From Mariniflexile sp. AS56 (GTDB taxonomy: Bacteria > Bacteroidota > Bacteroidia > Flavobacteriales > Flavobacteriaceae): 64,000 bases of DNA. Under the pieces are notes generated by a model. It had not been told where the DNA came from, made no database searches, and saw only the letters and a program-made list of their open reading frames with translations. Made by a program: the position numbers and the translations under genes. Location of the stretch: NCBI RefSeq assembly GCF_030552475.1, contig NZ_JAUPED010000011.1:1-64000 (forward strand). The letters run 5' to 3'. This document shows positions 38,476-47,397 of the stretch, piece by piece; within the stretch, counting starts at the first letter, position 1, and the number at the start of each line of letters is the position of its first letter.

Positions 38476-39381
38476 ATGGGAGTTTTTAAAATAAAATCAA
38501 CAATCTTTTTATTAACAATTTTATTTGTTTCTGTTAACGCTACTTGTCAAGATAAGGCAAGTAGTGTTACAGATTCTGGTACCAAATCAGAAAAGAAGAA
38601 AAAAAAGTACAAATTACCAGAGATTGACTTAAATCATTGGAGTGTTACAATTCCAGAATTAAATGCAAAAGGGAGCGCTTTGAGTGTACAACCACCAGAC
38701 ATTCTAAATTATGCAACGGACGAACGACTTATACCCTATATGTATAATGATTCTACAAACGGTGCTTTAGTTTTCCATGCTTTTCCTAGTGATGCTACAA
38801 CAGCAAATACTAAATATTCACGAACCGAATTAAGAGAGCAATTGGTACCTGGCAACAATAAAATAAACTGGACGTTTGCACAAGGCGCAAACATGAAAGG
38901 GAAATTGGCTATGGGCGAAGTTTCAAGAGATGCAAATGGTAAATATCATAAAGTAATTATCATGCAAATTCATGGAGTTTTAACAGACGCACAACGTGAT
39001 TTAATTGGTCAAAAAGATAACAATGCACCCCCAATATTAAAAATTTATTGGCAAGATGGTAAGATTCGTGTTAAAACGAAAGTCCTTAAAAATTTAAGTG
39101 CTACAGGTGAGGAACTTTTGCATGAAGACGCTTGGGATGATGATAAAGGTTTTGATTTTGAACAAGCAGTTGGATTTGGAAAATTCACGCTAGAAGTAAA
39201 AATTTCTGATGGGAAAATGGTGGTGATTTTAAATAATTCTGAGTATAAAGTTTATGAAGACATTCATATGAGAAAATGGGGTGTTTTTGAGAATTATTTT
39301 AAAGCAGGAAATTATTTTCAATCGCGAGATGAAGGTGCTTTTGCAAGAGTTAAATATTACGAATTAGAAGTGTCTCATTAG
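38476..39381 (+). CDS. PL7 family alginate lyase
   Basis: 301 residues. Signal peptide (about 1-25), a short Lys-rich linker (about 38-50), then a PL7 jelly-roll carrying all three family motifs: RTELRE (116-121), QIHG (Q164, H166) and YFKAGNYFQ (274-282, catalytic Tyr280 by family comparison). QIH variants often favour polyG or both block types, so endolytic cleavage of polyG or mixed alginate is likely. Cellular location (secreted or lipid-anchored) is uncertain, since the cleavage region reads NATC. Starts 6 bp after the PKD gene. Confidence 0.93.
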   Translation: MGVFKIKSTIFLLTILFVSVNATCQDKASSVTDSGTKSEKKKKKYKLPEIDLNHWSVTIPELNAKGSALSVQPPDILNYATDERLIPYMYNDSTNGALVFHAFPSDATTANTKYSRTELREQLVPGNNKINWTFAQGANMKGKLAMGEVSRDANGKYHKVIIMQIHGVLTDAQRDLIGQKDNNAPPILKIYWQDGKIRVKTKVLKNLSATGEELLHEDAWDDDKGFDFEQAVGFGKFTLEVKISDGKMVVILNNSEYKVYEDIHMRKWGVFENYFKAGNYFQSRDEGAFARVKYYELEVSH

Positions 39382-39472
39382 GAATAAAAACATTGTTCTA
39401 AGAACATTAGTTTAAGTTTTTGTCTAGTTTTGTCAGCTGTAAAGGTGGGGAACTAATTTTAAGCCAATTGTT

Positions 39473-40177
39473 ATGAATTTAGAGGTATTATCAATAAACG
39501 AAAATCAAGATTTACAGAATGCTGTAATTGATAAGATACGTGAATTAATTAATTATAAAAACCTAGAGCCTAACGATAAATTACCGTCAGAACGTATGTT
39601 ATCTGATAAATTAGGGGTTAGTAGAGGCGTGGTAAGAGACGCTATTCAAAAGCTGGAATTTTATGGTTTGTTAAAATCCATTCCACAAAGTGGAACATTT
39701 GTAGCGAATGTAGGCGGTATTGCCATGAATGGTATTGTTGATGATATTTTACGATTAGAAGAACCAGATTTTAAGTCATTAGTAGAAACAAGAATTTTAT
39801 TAGAATTAAAAACAGTAAGATTAGCATCGTTAAGGCGTACCGATAAAGATTTAAAAAGTATCAAAGAAGCTTTAGACGCTTATGAGGAGAAGGTATTGTC
39901 TGGTAAGGAGGCTGTTCAAGAAGATTTGTTATTTCATTTATCAATAGCTAAAGCGAGTAAAAATAGTTCCATAAACACATTCATGCTCACAATTACACCT
40001 CAAATAATAATAGATTTTGGGAAGTATCATGTTTGCGATAATGACCTTGATAATTTAAGAATTAATGAACATAGGTCTATTTATGAAGCTATTAAAAAGC
40101 AAGATCCGGTTTTAGCGAAACAAAGGATGAAAGAGCATTTTAAAGTGTTATATCAATATTGTTATAACGTTAAATAA
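39473..40177 (+). CDS. FadR-subfamily GntR regulator of alginate use
   Basis: 234 residues. An N-terminal GntR winged helix (about 14-80: KLPSERMLSDKLGVSRGVVRDAI, then SGTFVAN) and a C-terminal FCD ligand domain (about 95-230) retaining the His-rich metal/ligand pocket (FHLSIAKAS, NEHRSIYEAI, KEHFKVLY). Regulators of this type respond to uronate-derived acids. It likely binds the TGGTnnACCA boxes that overlap the three alginate promoters and releases them when an intermediate such as KDG appears (inference). It lies 91 bp after PL7, within the same cluster. Confidence 0.88.
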   Translation: MNLEVLSINENQDLQNAVIDKIRELINYKNLEPNDKLPSERMLSDKLGVSRGVVRDAIQKLEFYGLLKSIPQSGTFVANVGGIAMNGIVDDILRLEEPDFKSLVETRILLELKTVRLASLRRTDKDLKSIKEALDAYEEKVLSGKEAVQEDLLFHLSIAKASKNSSINTFMLTITPQIIIDFGKYHVCDNDLDNLRINEHRSIYEAIKKQDPVLAKQRMKEHFKVLYQYCYNVK

Positions 40178-40421
40178 TTAAAAACTTCTGTATAAAGGTG
40201 CACAATTTTATATAGAATATTAAAATATTTAGGAGGGTAGAATTACATAATACAATAGTTGTTTTGCAAAGAGTTTCTTCAGGAAAAGGAGACCTTTTTT
40301 TTAAACATTATTTTTTTGTAATCTAAAAAGGAAATTTAATAAATGAAAGGAGATGTTTTAATTTACATTCTCATTGTTTATTATTGGATAATGCCAACCT
40401 TATAACCATAAACAAATAAAT

Positions 40422-41723
40422 ATGAAAATTAAAGGACTGCGTTGGTGGGTAGTAACATTAATTGCTATTGCTACAATTATTAATTATATTGATAGGACCT
40501 CATTAAGTGTTCTTTGGCCTGAAATAGCTAAGGAACTATATCCAGGGCATTCACCCGATGAAACAAAGTCTATTTACGCTTTAATTTCAATAATTTTTGT
40601 GTTTTCTTACGCTATAGGACAGGCCATATTTGGTAAAATTTTCGACTGGGTAGGTACACGAATGGGTTTTGTGCTTTCAATAGGAGTATGGTCTATTGCT
40701 ACCGCATTACACGCTTTTGCTAATGGAATTTTAAGTTTTGGTATATTCCGTGCCATATTAGGAGTTTCGGAAGCAGGTAACTGGCCAGGAGCGACTAAGG
40801 GTAATGCCGAGTGGTTTCCTATTAAAGAGCGCGCTTTCGCTCAAGGAATTTTTAACTCAGGAGCAGCTATTGGAGGAATTATTTCCATTCCACTAATTGC
40901 ATATTTAACAATCTATTTTAGCTGGAAATCTATATTTATATTGATTGGTTTAGCAGGTTTACTTTGGTTAATCCCTTGGTGGATTGTAGTAAAATCAGAA
41001 CCAAAAAAACACCCATGGATTACCGATGAGGAACGTAACTATATTTTAACAGGTCAAAAAAAGGAGAGTACTGCTGGAGATGTAGATCCAGATAAGGAAT
41101 ATAACCCAGATACTAAACAACTTCTTGGGCATAAACAAAGTTGGGGAGTTATTCTAGCTTCAGCGGCGATTGATCCAATATGGTGGTTATTCGTTTTCTG
41201 GATACCAATTTATCTAAATGAAGTGTATGGTATGGACGTGAAGTCAATTGGACTTTATGGTTGGGTACCTTATGTTGGAGCTATGTTAGGGGCTTATTTT
41301 GGTGGACTATTAGCACAAAATAGATTGAAGGCAGGTTGGAATGTTAACAGAACACGAAAAATGGTAATAACCCTTGGATGCTTAATTATGCTACCAGCCT
41401 TATTGGCAATGGCAAATCCAGGTGGTCCAACTACAGCTGTTATTATTATGGCGGTAATCTTGTTTGGATTCCAAACAGCTATCGGTAATGTTCAAACGTT
41501 GCCTAGTGATCTTTTTAGTGGAAAAACAGTGGGTACATTGGCAGGGTTTTCAGGTATGGCAGCTAAGCTTACCGCTGCAGGCTTAACTTATTTAGTGCCA
41601 TGGTTAACAAGTGGAGGTAATTATACACCTGCATTTGTTATTGGGGCTGTTTTAGCTATACTTACTTTGGCTAGTGTATGGATATTAGTGCCAAAAGTTG
41701 AAGCAATTAAAGAAAAAATTTAG
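40422..41723 (+). CDS. MFS transporter, hexuronate/KDG-type (ACS family)
   Basis: 433 residues, about 12 membrane helices. The SEAGNWPGATKGNAEWFPIKERA stretch (approx. 110-135) and INYIDRTSLSVLWP near the start are typical of the anion:cation symporter family that includes ExuT and DgoT. It likely moves unsaturated monouronate or DEH across the inner membrane after periplasmic digestion. 244 bp separate it from gntR, so it may have its own promoter, but no TGGTnnACCA box was found there. Confidence 0.85.
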   Translation: MKIKGLRWWVVTLIAIATIINYIDRTSLSVLWPEIAKELYPGHSPDETKSIYALISIIFVFSYAIGQAIFGKIFDWVGTRMGFVLSIGVWSIATALHAFANGILSFGIFRAILGVSEAGNWPGATKGNAEWFPIKERAFAQGIFNSGAAIGGIISIPLIAYLTIYFSWKSIFILIGLAGLLWLIPWWIVVKSEPKKHPWITDEERNYILTGQKKESTAGDVDPDKEYNPDTKQLLGHKQSWGVILASAAIDPIWWLFVFWIPIYLNEVYGMDVKSIGLYGWVPYVGAMLGAYFGGLLAQNRLKAGWNVNRTRKMVITLGCLIMLPALLAMANPGGPTTAVIIMAVILFGFQTAIGNVQTLPSDLFSGKTVGTLAGFSGMAAKLTAAGLTYLVPWLTSGGNYTPAFVIGAVLAILTLASVWILVPKVEAIKEKI

Positions 41724-41771
41724 TATCAGAATTAGAGTGATTTTAAAATTAACAAATCAAAAATTAATAAT

Positions 41772-42536
41772 ATGAGTAATTTAAATGGAAAAGTAGCCGT
41801 AATTACCGGAGCTACAGGTGGAATTGGTTTCGAAGTAGCAAAAAGATTAGGTAAAGACGGATACACCGTGGTATTGAACGGTATCGATGATGAAGCAGGA
41901 GCAAAAAGAGTTGAAGAACTTACTGCAGAAGGAATTACTGCTGAATATTATGGTTTCGATGTGACTAAAGATGAATTAGTAACTGAGAATATTACTAAGA
42001 TTGGTGAAAAATATGGTAAAATTGACCTTTTAGTGAACAACGCTGGAGGACTTGGTGGAAGATCTAGATTTGAAGAAATGACTACTGAATTTTACAGATT
42101 TGTAATGGCATTAAACCTTGATTCAACATTTTTTGCTTCAAGAGCAGCTATCCCATTTCTTAAAAAAGGAACAAACGCTTCTATCATTAACTATACTTCA
42201 ATCGCAGGTTGGAATGCAGGTGGCCCTGGAGCTGGTATCTATGGTACTTCTAAAGCGGGAGTTCATGCTATTACAAGAGCATTAGCGAAAGACCTTGCTG
42301 AATACGGTATTAGAGTGAACGCTGTATCTCCTGGTACAATTGACACACCTTTCCATACTGAAATTAAGTCTACGAAACCAGAAGTGTTTGCTTCTTGGAA
42401 AAACAATATCTTATTAGGTAGATTAGGTCAACCACAAGAAGTAGCTTCTGTTATTTCTTTCTTAGCTAGTGATGACGCTGCATTTTTAACAGCTGAAACT
42501 ATTCAAGTAGGTGGTGGACAAGGATTAGGAATCTAA
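41772..42536 (+). CDS. SDR oxidoreductase, probable DEH reductase
   Basis: 254 residues. Classical short-chain dehydrogenase: cofactor motif TGATGGIG (12-19), NNAGG near 90, catalytic S143, Y157 and K161 (YGTSK), and the PG motif near 188. Position after the uronate transporter and in an alginate locus points to reduction of DEH to 2-keto-3-deoxygluconate with NAD(P)H. By sequence alone it could be read as a FabG-like reductase; context decides. The KDG kinase and aldolase needed next are not in the window. Confidence 0.85.
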   Translation: MSNLNGKVAVITGATGGIGFEVAKRLGKDGYTVVLNGIDDEAGAKRVEELTAEGITAEYYGFDVTKDELVTENITKIGEKYGKIDLLVNNAGGLGGRSRFEEMTTEFYRFVMALNLDSTFFASRAAIPFLKKGTNASIINYTSIAGWNAGGPGAGIYGTSKAGVHAITRALAKDLAEYGIRVNAVSPGTIDTPFHTEIKSTKPEVFASWKNNILLGRLGQPQEVASVISFLASDDAAFLTAETIQVGGGQGLGI

Positions 42537-42551
42537 TGACATCTATTACAT

Positions 42552-42592
42552 AAAAAAAGCCGTTTTGTATTATGTACAAAACGGCTTTTTTA
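42552..42592. terminator. Bidirectional terminator between the alginate locus and cydB
   Basis: Stem of about 17 bp (AAAAAAGCCGTTTTGTA with TACAAAACGGCTTTTTT, 5-base loop). A-tract and T-tract flanks allow it to stop both the plus-strand alginate transcript and the minus-strand cydAB transcript. Confidence 0.9.
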
Positions 42593-42645
42593 TGCAATTA
42601 AATGAGTTTATTCATTATGATTGCGAGAAGAAAAATCTAACACGG

Positions 42646-43722
42646 TTAATGTTCACCATACCCAATATCATCCATCTTTCCTTTAAATACTTTGTATTGA
42701 ATTATAAAGTAGATAACTACCAGTATAAAAGCAATAACAAACCAGTATAAACCAACCGATAAACCGTAAGGTTCTCCAGCCATATTATAAATAGTTAAAT
42801 CTGGATTTGTACTGTTTGTTGATGGTAATAACTTAGGGAATATCGAGGCTACAGTAGAAGCGATTCCTCCAAATAAAAATAAAGATGAAAAGATAAAACC
42901 AGTACCATCTTTGGTGAAAGTTTTAATTTTGAATAGCCCGAATAAACCCGTAAAAGTAATTAACGGGAATATCCACAACCACGGATTTGTTATAAAATTA
43001 TGAAATGGCTTCGGCTCTATAACATGCCATACAAGTAGCGAAATAATGACCAGCACAAGTAGAGCAAAATTAAGTTTGAAAATAACTGTTTTAAGTTTTG
43101 TGTTTAAATCTGAATTGGTTTTAAAAATAATCCAGTTGGCACCATGAATGGTTAAAGCTACAACGCCAATAATTCCTAATAAAATAGTAAACCAGTCAAT
43201 AATACCTAAATGCTCTGCTGTAGGGCTAAAGGTAGGGTTCCATAAAGGTAAAAAGAAGTAATGTGCTTCATGGGCAGAAACACCGTTAGTAACCATACCC
43301 AAATTAACGCCTCTAACTATATTTCCTAAAGCAATTCCAAAAAAGAGTGCTAATAAAAAACTAGCGATTCCAAAGGCTTTGTCCCAAATGGTTTCCCAAA
43401 TTTTATTGTGTATTTGTCCGCGTAATTCTAAACCAATAGCTCTAAAAATAAGCAGCCACAAAATCATAATTAGCGGTAAATAAAACCCACTAAACGAAGA
43501 TGCGTACAATGTTGGGAATGCAAAAAATAAGATACCGCCAGCAGCAATTAGCCAAACTTCATTAGCATCCCAGAAGGGGCCAATGGCGTTTGTAATGGCT
43601 TTTTTGTCTTTTTCTGTTTTAGCAAAAAATAGGTGAACAATGCCTGCACCAAAGTCGTAACCATCTAAAATAATATAAATAGTTAACATGGTCATTAAAA
43701 CGATATACCAAAATAATTCCAT
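42646..43722 (-). CDS. cydB: Cytochrome bd oxidase subunit II
   Basis: 358 residues, about eight or nine membrane helices. The N-terminus WYIVLMTMLTIYIILDGYDFGAG and the ANEVWLIAAGG segment are hallmarks of CydB. With CydA it forms the quinol oxidase that reduces O2 with high affinity and resists sulfide and cyanide. It starts 2 bp after the cydA stop and is the last gene of that transcript. Confidence 0.95.
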   Translation of the reverse strand: MELFWYIVLMTMLTIYIILDGYDFGAGIVHLFFAKTEKDKKAITNAIGPFWDANEVWLIAAGGILFFAFPTLYASSFSGFYLPLIMILWLLIFRAIGLELRGQIHNKIWETIWDKAFGIASFLLALFFGIALGNIVRGVNLGMVTNGVSAHEAHYFFLPLWNPTFSPTAEHLGIIDWFTILLGIIGVVALTIHGANWIIFKTNSDLNTKLKTVIFKLNFALLVLVIISLLVWHVIEPKPFHNFITNPWLWIFPLITFTGLFGLFKIKTFTKDGTGFIFSSLFLFGGIASTVASIFPKLLPSTNSTNPDLTIYNMAGEPYGLSVGLYWFVIAFILVVIYFIIQYKVFKGKMDDIGYGEH

Positions 43723-43724
43723 AA

Positions 43725-45056
43725 TTAGTGTGTTATAGTTTCTGGACCTTTATTAATTATTTTTCCAGCAAGCATTAAAAATAAGAGTCCTAATAGTAAG
43801 TACAACCCAATAAATCCTAATAACGTGAATAAGGTGTTACCTGCAGACACCGTTGGAGAGGCTCCAGCCGATGTTCTTAATAGGTTATACACCAACCAAG
43901 GTTGTCTTCCTAATTCTGCCGTATACCAGCCCGTTGTGTTAGCAATGTAAGGGAATGGTAGCATAAACATAAGCGACCATAAAATCCATTTGGTTTTGTA
44001 AAGTTTTTTTCTGAATAATTGTACCACCGCAGCAAACATTAAACCAATAAAAATAGTGCCTAAACCAACCATAATATGATAAGCATAATAGAGACCAGGA
44101 ACGTTTGTAGGATGGACATCTTCATCAAACTCGTTGAGTCCTTTTATTTCAGCATCCCATTTTTGATAAGTTAAAAAACTCAAGATGTTTGGTACTGCAA
44201 TTTTGTTATCAAGTTTTTTTTCCTTCATGTCTGGTTGCCCGATTAAAACTATTTCAGAACCACCATCTTCAGTTTCAAAGATGCCTTCCATGGCTGCAAA
44301 CGTAACAGGTTGATGTTTTACCACGTTTTTAGCAACCATATCTCCTGTTGGAGCTGCCACGATAACACTCGCGAAGAACCCGAAAATGACACCGGTTTTC
44401 ACAAATAACTTACCAAATTCACTGTGCTTATTATTTAAAATATAGAAAGCGCCAATTGAAGCGACCACAAAAGAAGCTGTTACTAAAGAAGCGGCTTGGT
44501 TGTGTAAATAAGATGGCCATAACCATTCATTAGTAAATAAGGCACCAAAATTAGTTAATACAAACTTTCCGTTTTCTAAAATTTCAAAACCTACAGGGTG
44601 TTGCATCCAGGAGTGGGTTGCAATAATTAAAAAGCCACTTGCCCACGAGCCTAGAAATACTAAAAAGCCTGTAACGAAATGTAATTTATGTCCTAATAAC
44701 TTTTCACCAAAAATGAATAAACCTAAAAAGGACGATTCTAGAAAGAATGAAAACATCCCTTCCATGGCCAGAGTTTGCCCTATAATACCACCGGTAAGTT
44801 CAGAAAATTTTGCCCAATTGGTGCCAAATTGAAATTCCATAGGAATTCCCGTAACGACGCCCATGGCAAAGTTTAATGCGAAAATTTTCATCCAAAATTT
44901 TGCTGCATTGTTGTAGGTTTCTGTGTTTGTTCTTAAAAATTTCCATTTAAAATAGACAATCATTAAAGAGAGTCCCATGGTTAATTGTGGAAATAAGTAG
45001 TGAAAGGTGATAGTAAATGCAAACTGCATTCTATCATAAAAGAGCATGTCTTCCAT
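43725..45056 (-). CDS. cydA: Cytochrome bd oxidase subunit I
   Basis: 443 residues from ATG 45056; an in-frame TTG lies seven codons upstream but is less likely. Haem-ligand His lies in TFHYLFPQLTMG near the N-terminus, the GRQPW motif near the C-terminus is intact, and the Q-loop region is short (about 450-residue class). Catalyses quinol oxidation at the inner membrane. A GTAACAnnnGTTAC palindrome about 200 bp upstream matches those before the sulfide-detoxification genes, suggesting common control; bd oxidases keep respiration running when sulfide blocks haem-copper oxidases. Confidence 0.95.
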   Translation of the reverse strand: MEDMLFYDRMQFAFTITFHYLFPQLTMGLSLMIVYFKWKFLRTNTETYNNAAKFWMKIFALNFAMGVVTGIPMEFQFGTNWAKFSELTGGIIGQTLAMEGMFSFFLESSFLGLFIFGEKLLGHKLHFVTGFLVFLGSWASGFLIIATHSWMQHPVGFEILENGKFVLTNFGALFTNEWLWPSYLHNQAASLVTASFVVASIGAFYILNNKHSEFGKLFVKTGVIFGFFASVIVAAPTGDMVAKNVVKHQPVTFAAMEGIFETEDGGSEIVLIGQPDMKEKKLDNKIAVPNILSFLTYQKWDAEIKGLNEFDEDVHPTNVPGLYYAYHIMVGLGTIFIGLMFAAVVQLFRKKLYKTKWILWSLMFMLPFPYIANTTGWYTAELGRQPWLVYNLLRTSAGASPTVSAGNTLFTLLGFIGLYLLLGLLFLMLAGKIINKGPETITH

Positions 45057-45150
45057 AAAAAGAATTTTGTTGTGCAAAAATACGACACCATGTTTATTTA
45101 TGTGCTATTTTTTGAACAGAGATTTATTCTTTTTTGTGATTTTTTGAAAA

Positions 45151-45186
45151 CAAAAAAAAAGCATTCTTAATAAAAAGAATGCTTTT
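45151..45186 (-). terminator. Terminator after trxA, also in the cydA leader
   Basis: AAAAGCATTCTT (45157-45168) pairs with AAGAATGCTTTT (45175-45186), and the minus strand continues into a T-tract. It can end the TSUP-dioxygenase-trx transcript. Because the probable cydAB promoter lies upstream of it on the same strand, it may also act as an attenuator in the cydAB leader. Confidence 0.75.
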
Positions 45187-45230
45187 AGAGCTATTAATAC
45201 CCATTATTAGGGATGTCTGTTAAGACGGTA

Positions 45231-45274
45231 TAAAGGTATTATAAATGTTTAAAGTGCACAGTAACAATTGTTAC
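45231..45274 (-). promoter_or_regulatory. Crp/Fnr-type site plus promoter for cydAB
   Basis: GTAACAATTGTTAC (45261-45274) is a perfect palindrome. A minus-strand TACCTTTA at 45238-45231 matches TAnnTTT(G/A), with centres 33 bp apart, the same as at the two sulfide-gene sites. That distance places the palindrome near -41, as in class II Crp/Fnr activation (inference). The element points towards cydA. Confidence 0.65.
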
Positions 45275-45279
45275 AGAAG

Positions 45280-45576
45280 CTAAATGTGTGATTGCAATAA
45301 AGTTGTTAATTCGTTTTTCTGAACGACACCAGATTGTCTCCAAACTTGAGAGCCATTTTTAAACAGCAATAGGGTAGGGACGCCTCTTACTTGATATTTT
45401 GAGGCTATAGTTTGGTTTTTGTCGACATCAATTTTAATAATAGATACTTGGTCTCCCAAAACATCTTTGACTTCTTTTAGAATGGGGCTCATGGTTTTAC
45501 ATGGGCCACACCATTCAGCAAAAAAATCGACCAAAACAGGTTTTTCCTGATTTATTATTTCTGAAAATTGACTCAT
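45280..45576 (-). CDS. trxA: Thioredoxin
   Basis: 98 residues from ATG 45576, which overlaps the rhodanese stop by 1 bp; an upstream in-frame start at 45588 would add four residues. WCGPCK active site (residues 22-27 in this numbering), cis-Pro in RGVPTLLLF. Dithiol reductase of the cytoplasm. Its place after the rhodanese and persulfide dioxygenase suggests that it reduces protein persulfides or recycles the rhodanese rather than serving only general redox needs. Confidence 0.92.
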   Translation of the reverse strand: MSQFSEIINQEKPVLVDFFAEWCGPCKTMSPILKEVKDVLGDQVSIIKIDVDKNQTIASKYQVRGVPTLLLFKNGSQVWRQSGVVQKNELTTLLQSHI

Positions 45577-45917
45577 TACTCTTTCCAATTTAAGAAACCA
45601 CCTTTTAAATCGTAGATTTCAGTAAAACCTAATTTAATTAATTGGTTCGCAGCTTTGTTACTTCGGTTTCCGCTTCTGCAATAAACATAAACGGGTTTCT
45701 CTTTATTCAATTTACTGATGTCATTACTAAAACTTTTAGAGAAAAAGTCTATGTTTTTAGCGTTTTTAATGTGTCCTGATTTAAATTCGTTAGGAGTTCT
45801 TACATCAATAAGTTGCACATTATTACGTGTAATTTGTTCTTTGAACGTTTCGGGTTGTAGTGCTTTGATGTTGCTATTCTGTACTTGGGTTCCGAAAAGA
45901 AATGAAAATAAGGACAT
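45576..45917 (-). CDS. Single-domain rhodanese sulfurtransferase
   Basis: 113 residues from ATG 45917; another ATG at 45938 would overlap the upstream gene. Active-site loop CRSGNRS with C80, preceded by IDVRTPNEF. It transfers sulfane sulfur between donors such as glutathione or protein persulfides and acceptors. It lies between the persulfide dioxygenase fusion and thioredoxin with 1-2 bp spacing, forming a reactive-sulfur module. Confidence 0.88.
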   Translation of the reverse strand: MSLFSFLFGTQVQNSNIKALQPETFKEQITRNNVQLIDVRTPNEFKSGHIKNAKNIDFFSKSFSNDISKLNKEKPVYVYCRSGNRSNKAANQLIKLGFTEIYDLKGGFLNWKE

Positions 45918-45919
45918 AA

Positions 45920-47329
45920 TTATAATGTTGTTGGGCATATGTAATCTGTTACGGGGATTTCAGTTTGCTTAATTGCGGCAAAACCACCAGTTATATTAAT
46001 TAAGTTATGAATACCTCTGCTTTTTAAAATAGAGGCAGCAATTATAGATCTATAACCACCTGCGCAATGTAGGTAAAAGGTTTTATCATCTGGGAATTCA
46101 TTTAAATGTTCGTTTAAATAATCGAGAGAAGTGTGTTGGGCGTTTTTAACGTGCTCCGATTTAAATTCACCATCTTTTCGAACATCAAAAACTGGTGCTT
46201 CTTCTTTTTCTAAAGTTTGTTTTAATTCTGAAGCAGATATAGAGGTGACGGTATCGTAATCTAGCCCTGCATTTTTCCAAGCTTCAAAGCCTCCTTTTAA
46301 ATAGCCTATGGTTTTATCGAAGCCAACACGTGATAAACGAATGATGGTCTCTTCTTCTTTTCCTTCTGGAGTAACAAGTAATATAGGTTGTTCCACATCG
46401 GCAATTAAAGAGCCTACCCAAGGGGCAAAATTACCTTCAATACCAATGAATATAGATCTAGGAATGTGGCCGTTGGCAAATTCATCTTGATGACGTACAT
46501 CTAAAACGATGGCGCCTGTATTGTTTGCAAGGTGCTCAAAATCGGTAGGGGTTAAAGGTGTTGTACCGCGTTCAATAACATCTTCAACATCATCATAGCC
46601 TTCTTTATTCATTTTCACATTCAAAGGAAAATATTGAGGAGGTGGTAATAAACCATCAGTCACCTCTTTAATAAATTCTTCTTTAGTCATATTAGCTCGT
46701 AAAGCATAATTTGTTTCCTTCTGGTCACCAATGGTTCCTATCGTTTTTTTACTTAAATTTTTTCCGCAAGCGGAACCAGCACCATGAGCAGGGTATACAA
46801 TAACAGCATCGCCTAAAGGCATAATTTTACCTCGAAGGCTGTCAAAAAGCATTCCTGCTAAGTCTTCTTGGGTTATATGTTCTGCTTTTTGAGCTAAATC
46901 GGGTCTGCCTACGTCTCCTAAAAACAAGGTGTCTCCACTAAAAATAGCATGGTCGTTTCCGTTTTCATCTTTCAATAAATAGGTGGTGCTTTCCATGGTG
47001 TGCCCAGGTGTATGCAGTGCAGTTATGGTTATATTTCCTAGTTTGAAAACTTGAGCATCTTCAGCTATAATAGCATCAAAAGTTGGGTTTGCACTAGGGC
47101 CGTAAATTATGGGAGCACCTGTAAGTTTAGATAGGGTTACATGGCCACTCACAAAATCGGCATGAAAATGGGTTTCAAAAATGTATTTAATTTTTGAGTT
47201 ATTATTTTCAGCCTTAGTGATGTAAGGGGTAACCTCTCTTAATGGGTCTATAATAGCGACTTCGCCGTTACTTTCTATGTAATAGGCACCTTGCGCTAAA
47301 CATCCTGTATATATTTGTTCGATCTTCAT
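45920..47329 (-). CDS. CstB-like persulfide dioxygenase-rhodanese fusion
   Basis: 469 residues from ATG 47329; upstream in-frame sequence to 47386 is probably untranslated. Order: metallo-beta-lactamase/ETHE1-type domain (about 1-240: ETHFHADFVSGH, FSGDTLFLGDVGRPDL, YPAHGAGSACGKN), a rhodanese domain without active Cys (about 265-360, reading LLVTPEGKEEE), and a second rhodanese with C422 in HCAGGYRS. This is the layout of staphylococcal CstB, which oxidises persulfide to thiosulfate. It probably removes sulfide-derived persulfides in the cytoplasm. Confidence 0.88.
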   Translation of the reverse strand: MKIEQIYTGCLAQGAYYIESNGEVAIIDPLREVTPYITKAENNNSKIKYIFETHFHADFVSGHVTLSKLTGAPIIYGPSANPTFDAIIAEDAQVFKLGNITITALHTPGHTMESTTYLLKDENGNDHAIFSGDTLFLGDVGRPDLAQKAEHITQEDLAGMLFDSLRGKIMPLGDAVIVYPAHGAGSACGKNLSKKTIGTIGDQKETNYALRANMTKEEFIKEVTDGLLPPPQYFPLNVKMNKEGYDDVEDVIERGTTPLTPTDFEHLANNTGAIVLDVRHQDEFANGHIPRSIFIGIEGNFAPWVGSLIADVEQPILLVTPEGKEEETIIRLSRVGFDKTIGYLKGGFEAWKNAGLDYDTVTSISASELKQTLEKEEAPVFDVRKDGEFKSEHVKNAQHTSLDYLNEHLNEFPDDKTFYLHCAGGYRSIIAASILKSRGIHNLINITGGFAAIKQTEIPVTDYICPTTL

Positions 47330-47349
47330 AATTCTATAAGTATTATGTG

Positions 47350-47393
47350 TAAAATTAAGTATTTTTTTAAGTTTGAATAGTAACAAAAGTTAC
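47350..47393 (-). promoter_or_regulatory. Crp/Fnr-type site plus promoter for the CstB-like gene
   Basis: GTAACAAAAGTTAC (47380-47393) with arms GTAAC/GTTAC. A minus-strand TAATTTTA at 47357-47350 lies with its centre 33 bp away, the same geometry as at 48213-48256. It sits just downstream of the TSUP stop, so the dioxygenase has an internal promoter. Confidence 0.65.
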
Positions 47394-47397
47394 AGTT

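Noticed and set aside
41772-42536. Fatty-acid FabG identity for the SDR gene
   Set aside because: Sequence motifs alone fit, but its place after the uronate transporter in the alginate locus favours DEH reduction.
45057-45077. Upstream TTG start for cydA
   Set aside because: It overlaps a plausible -7 element (TATTTTTG on the minus strand), and the conserved protein begins at the ATG ending at 45056.
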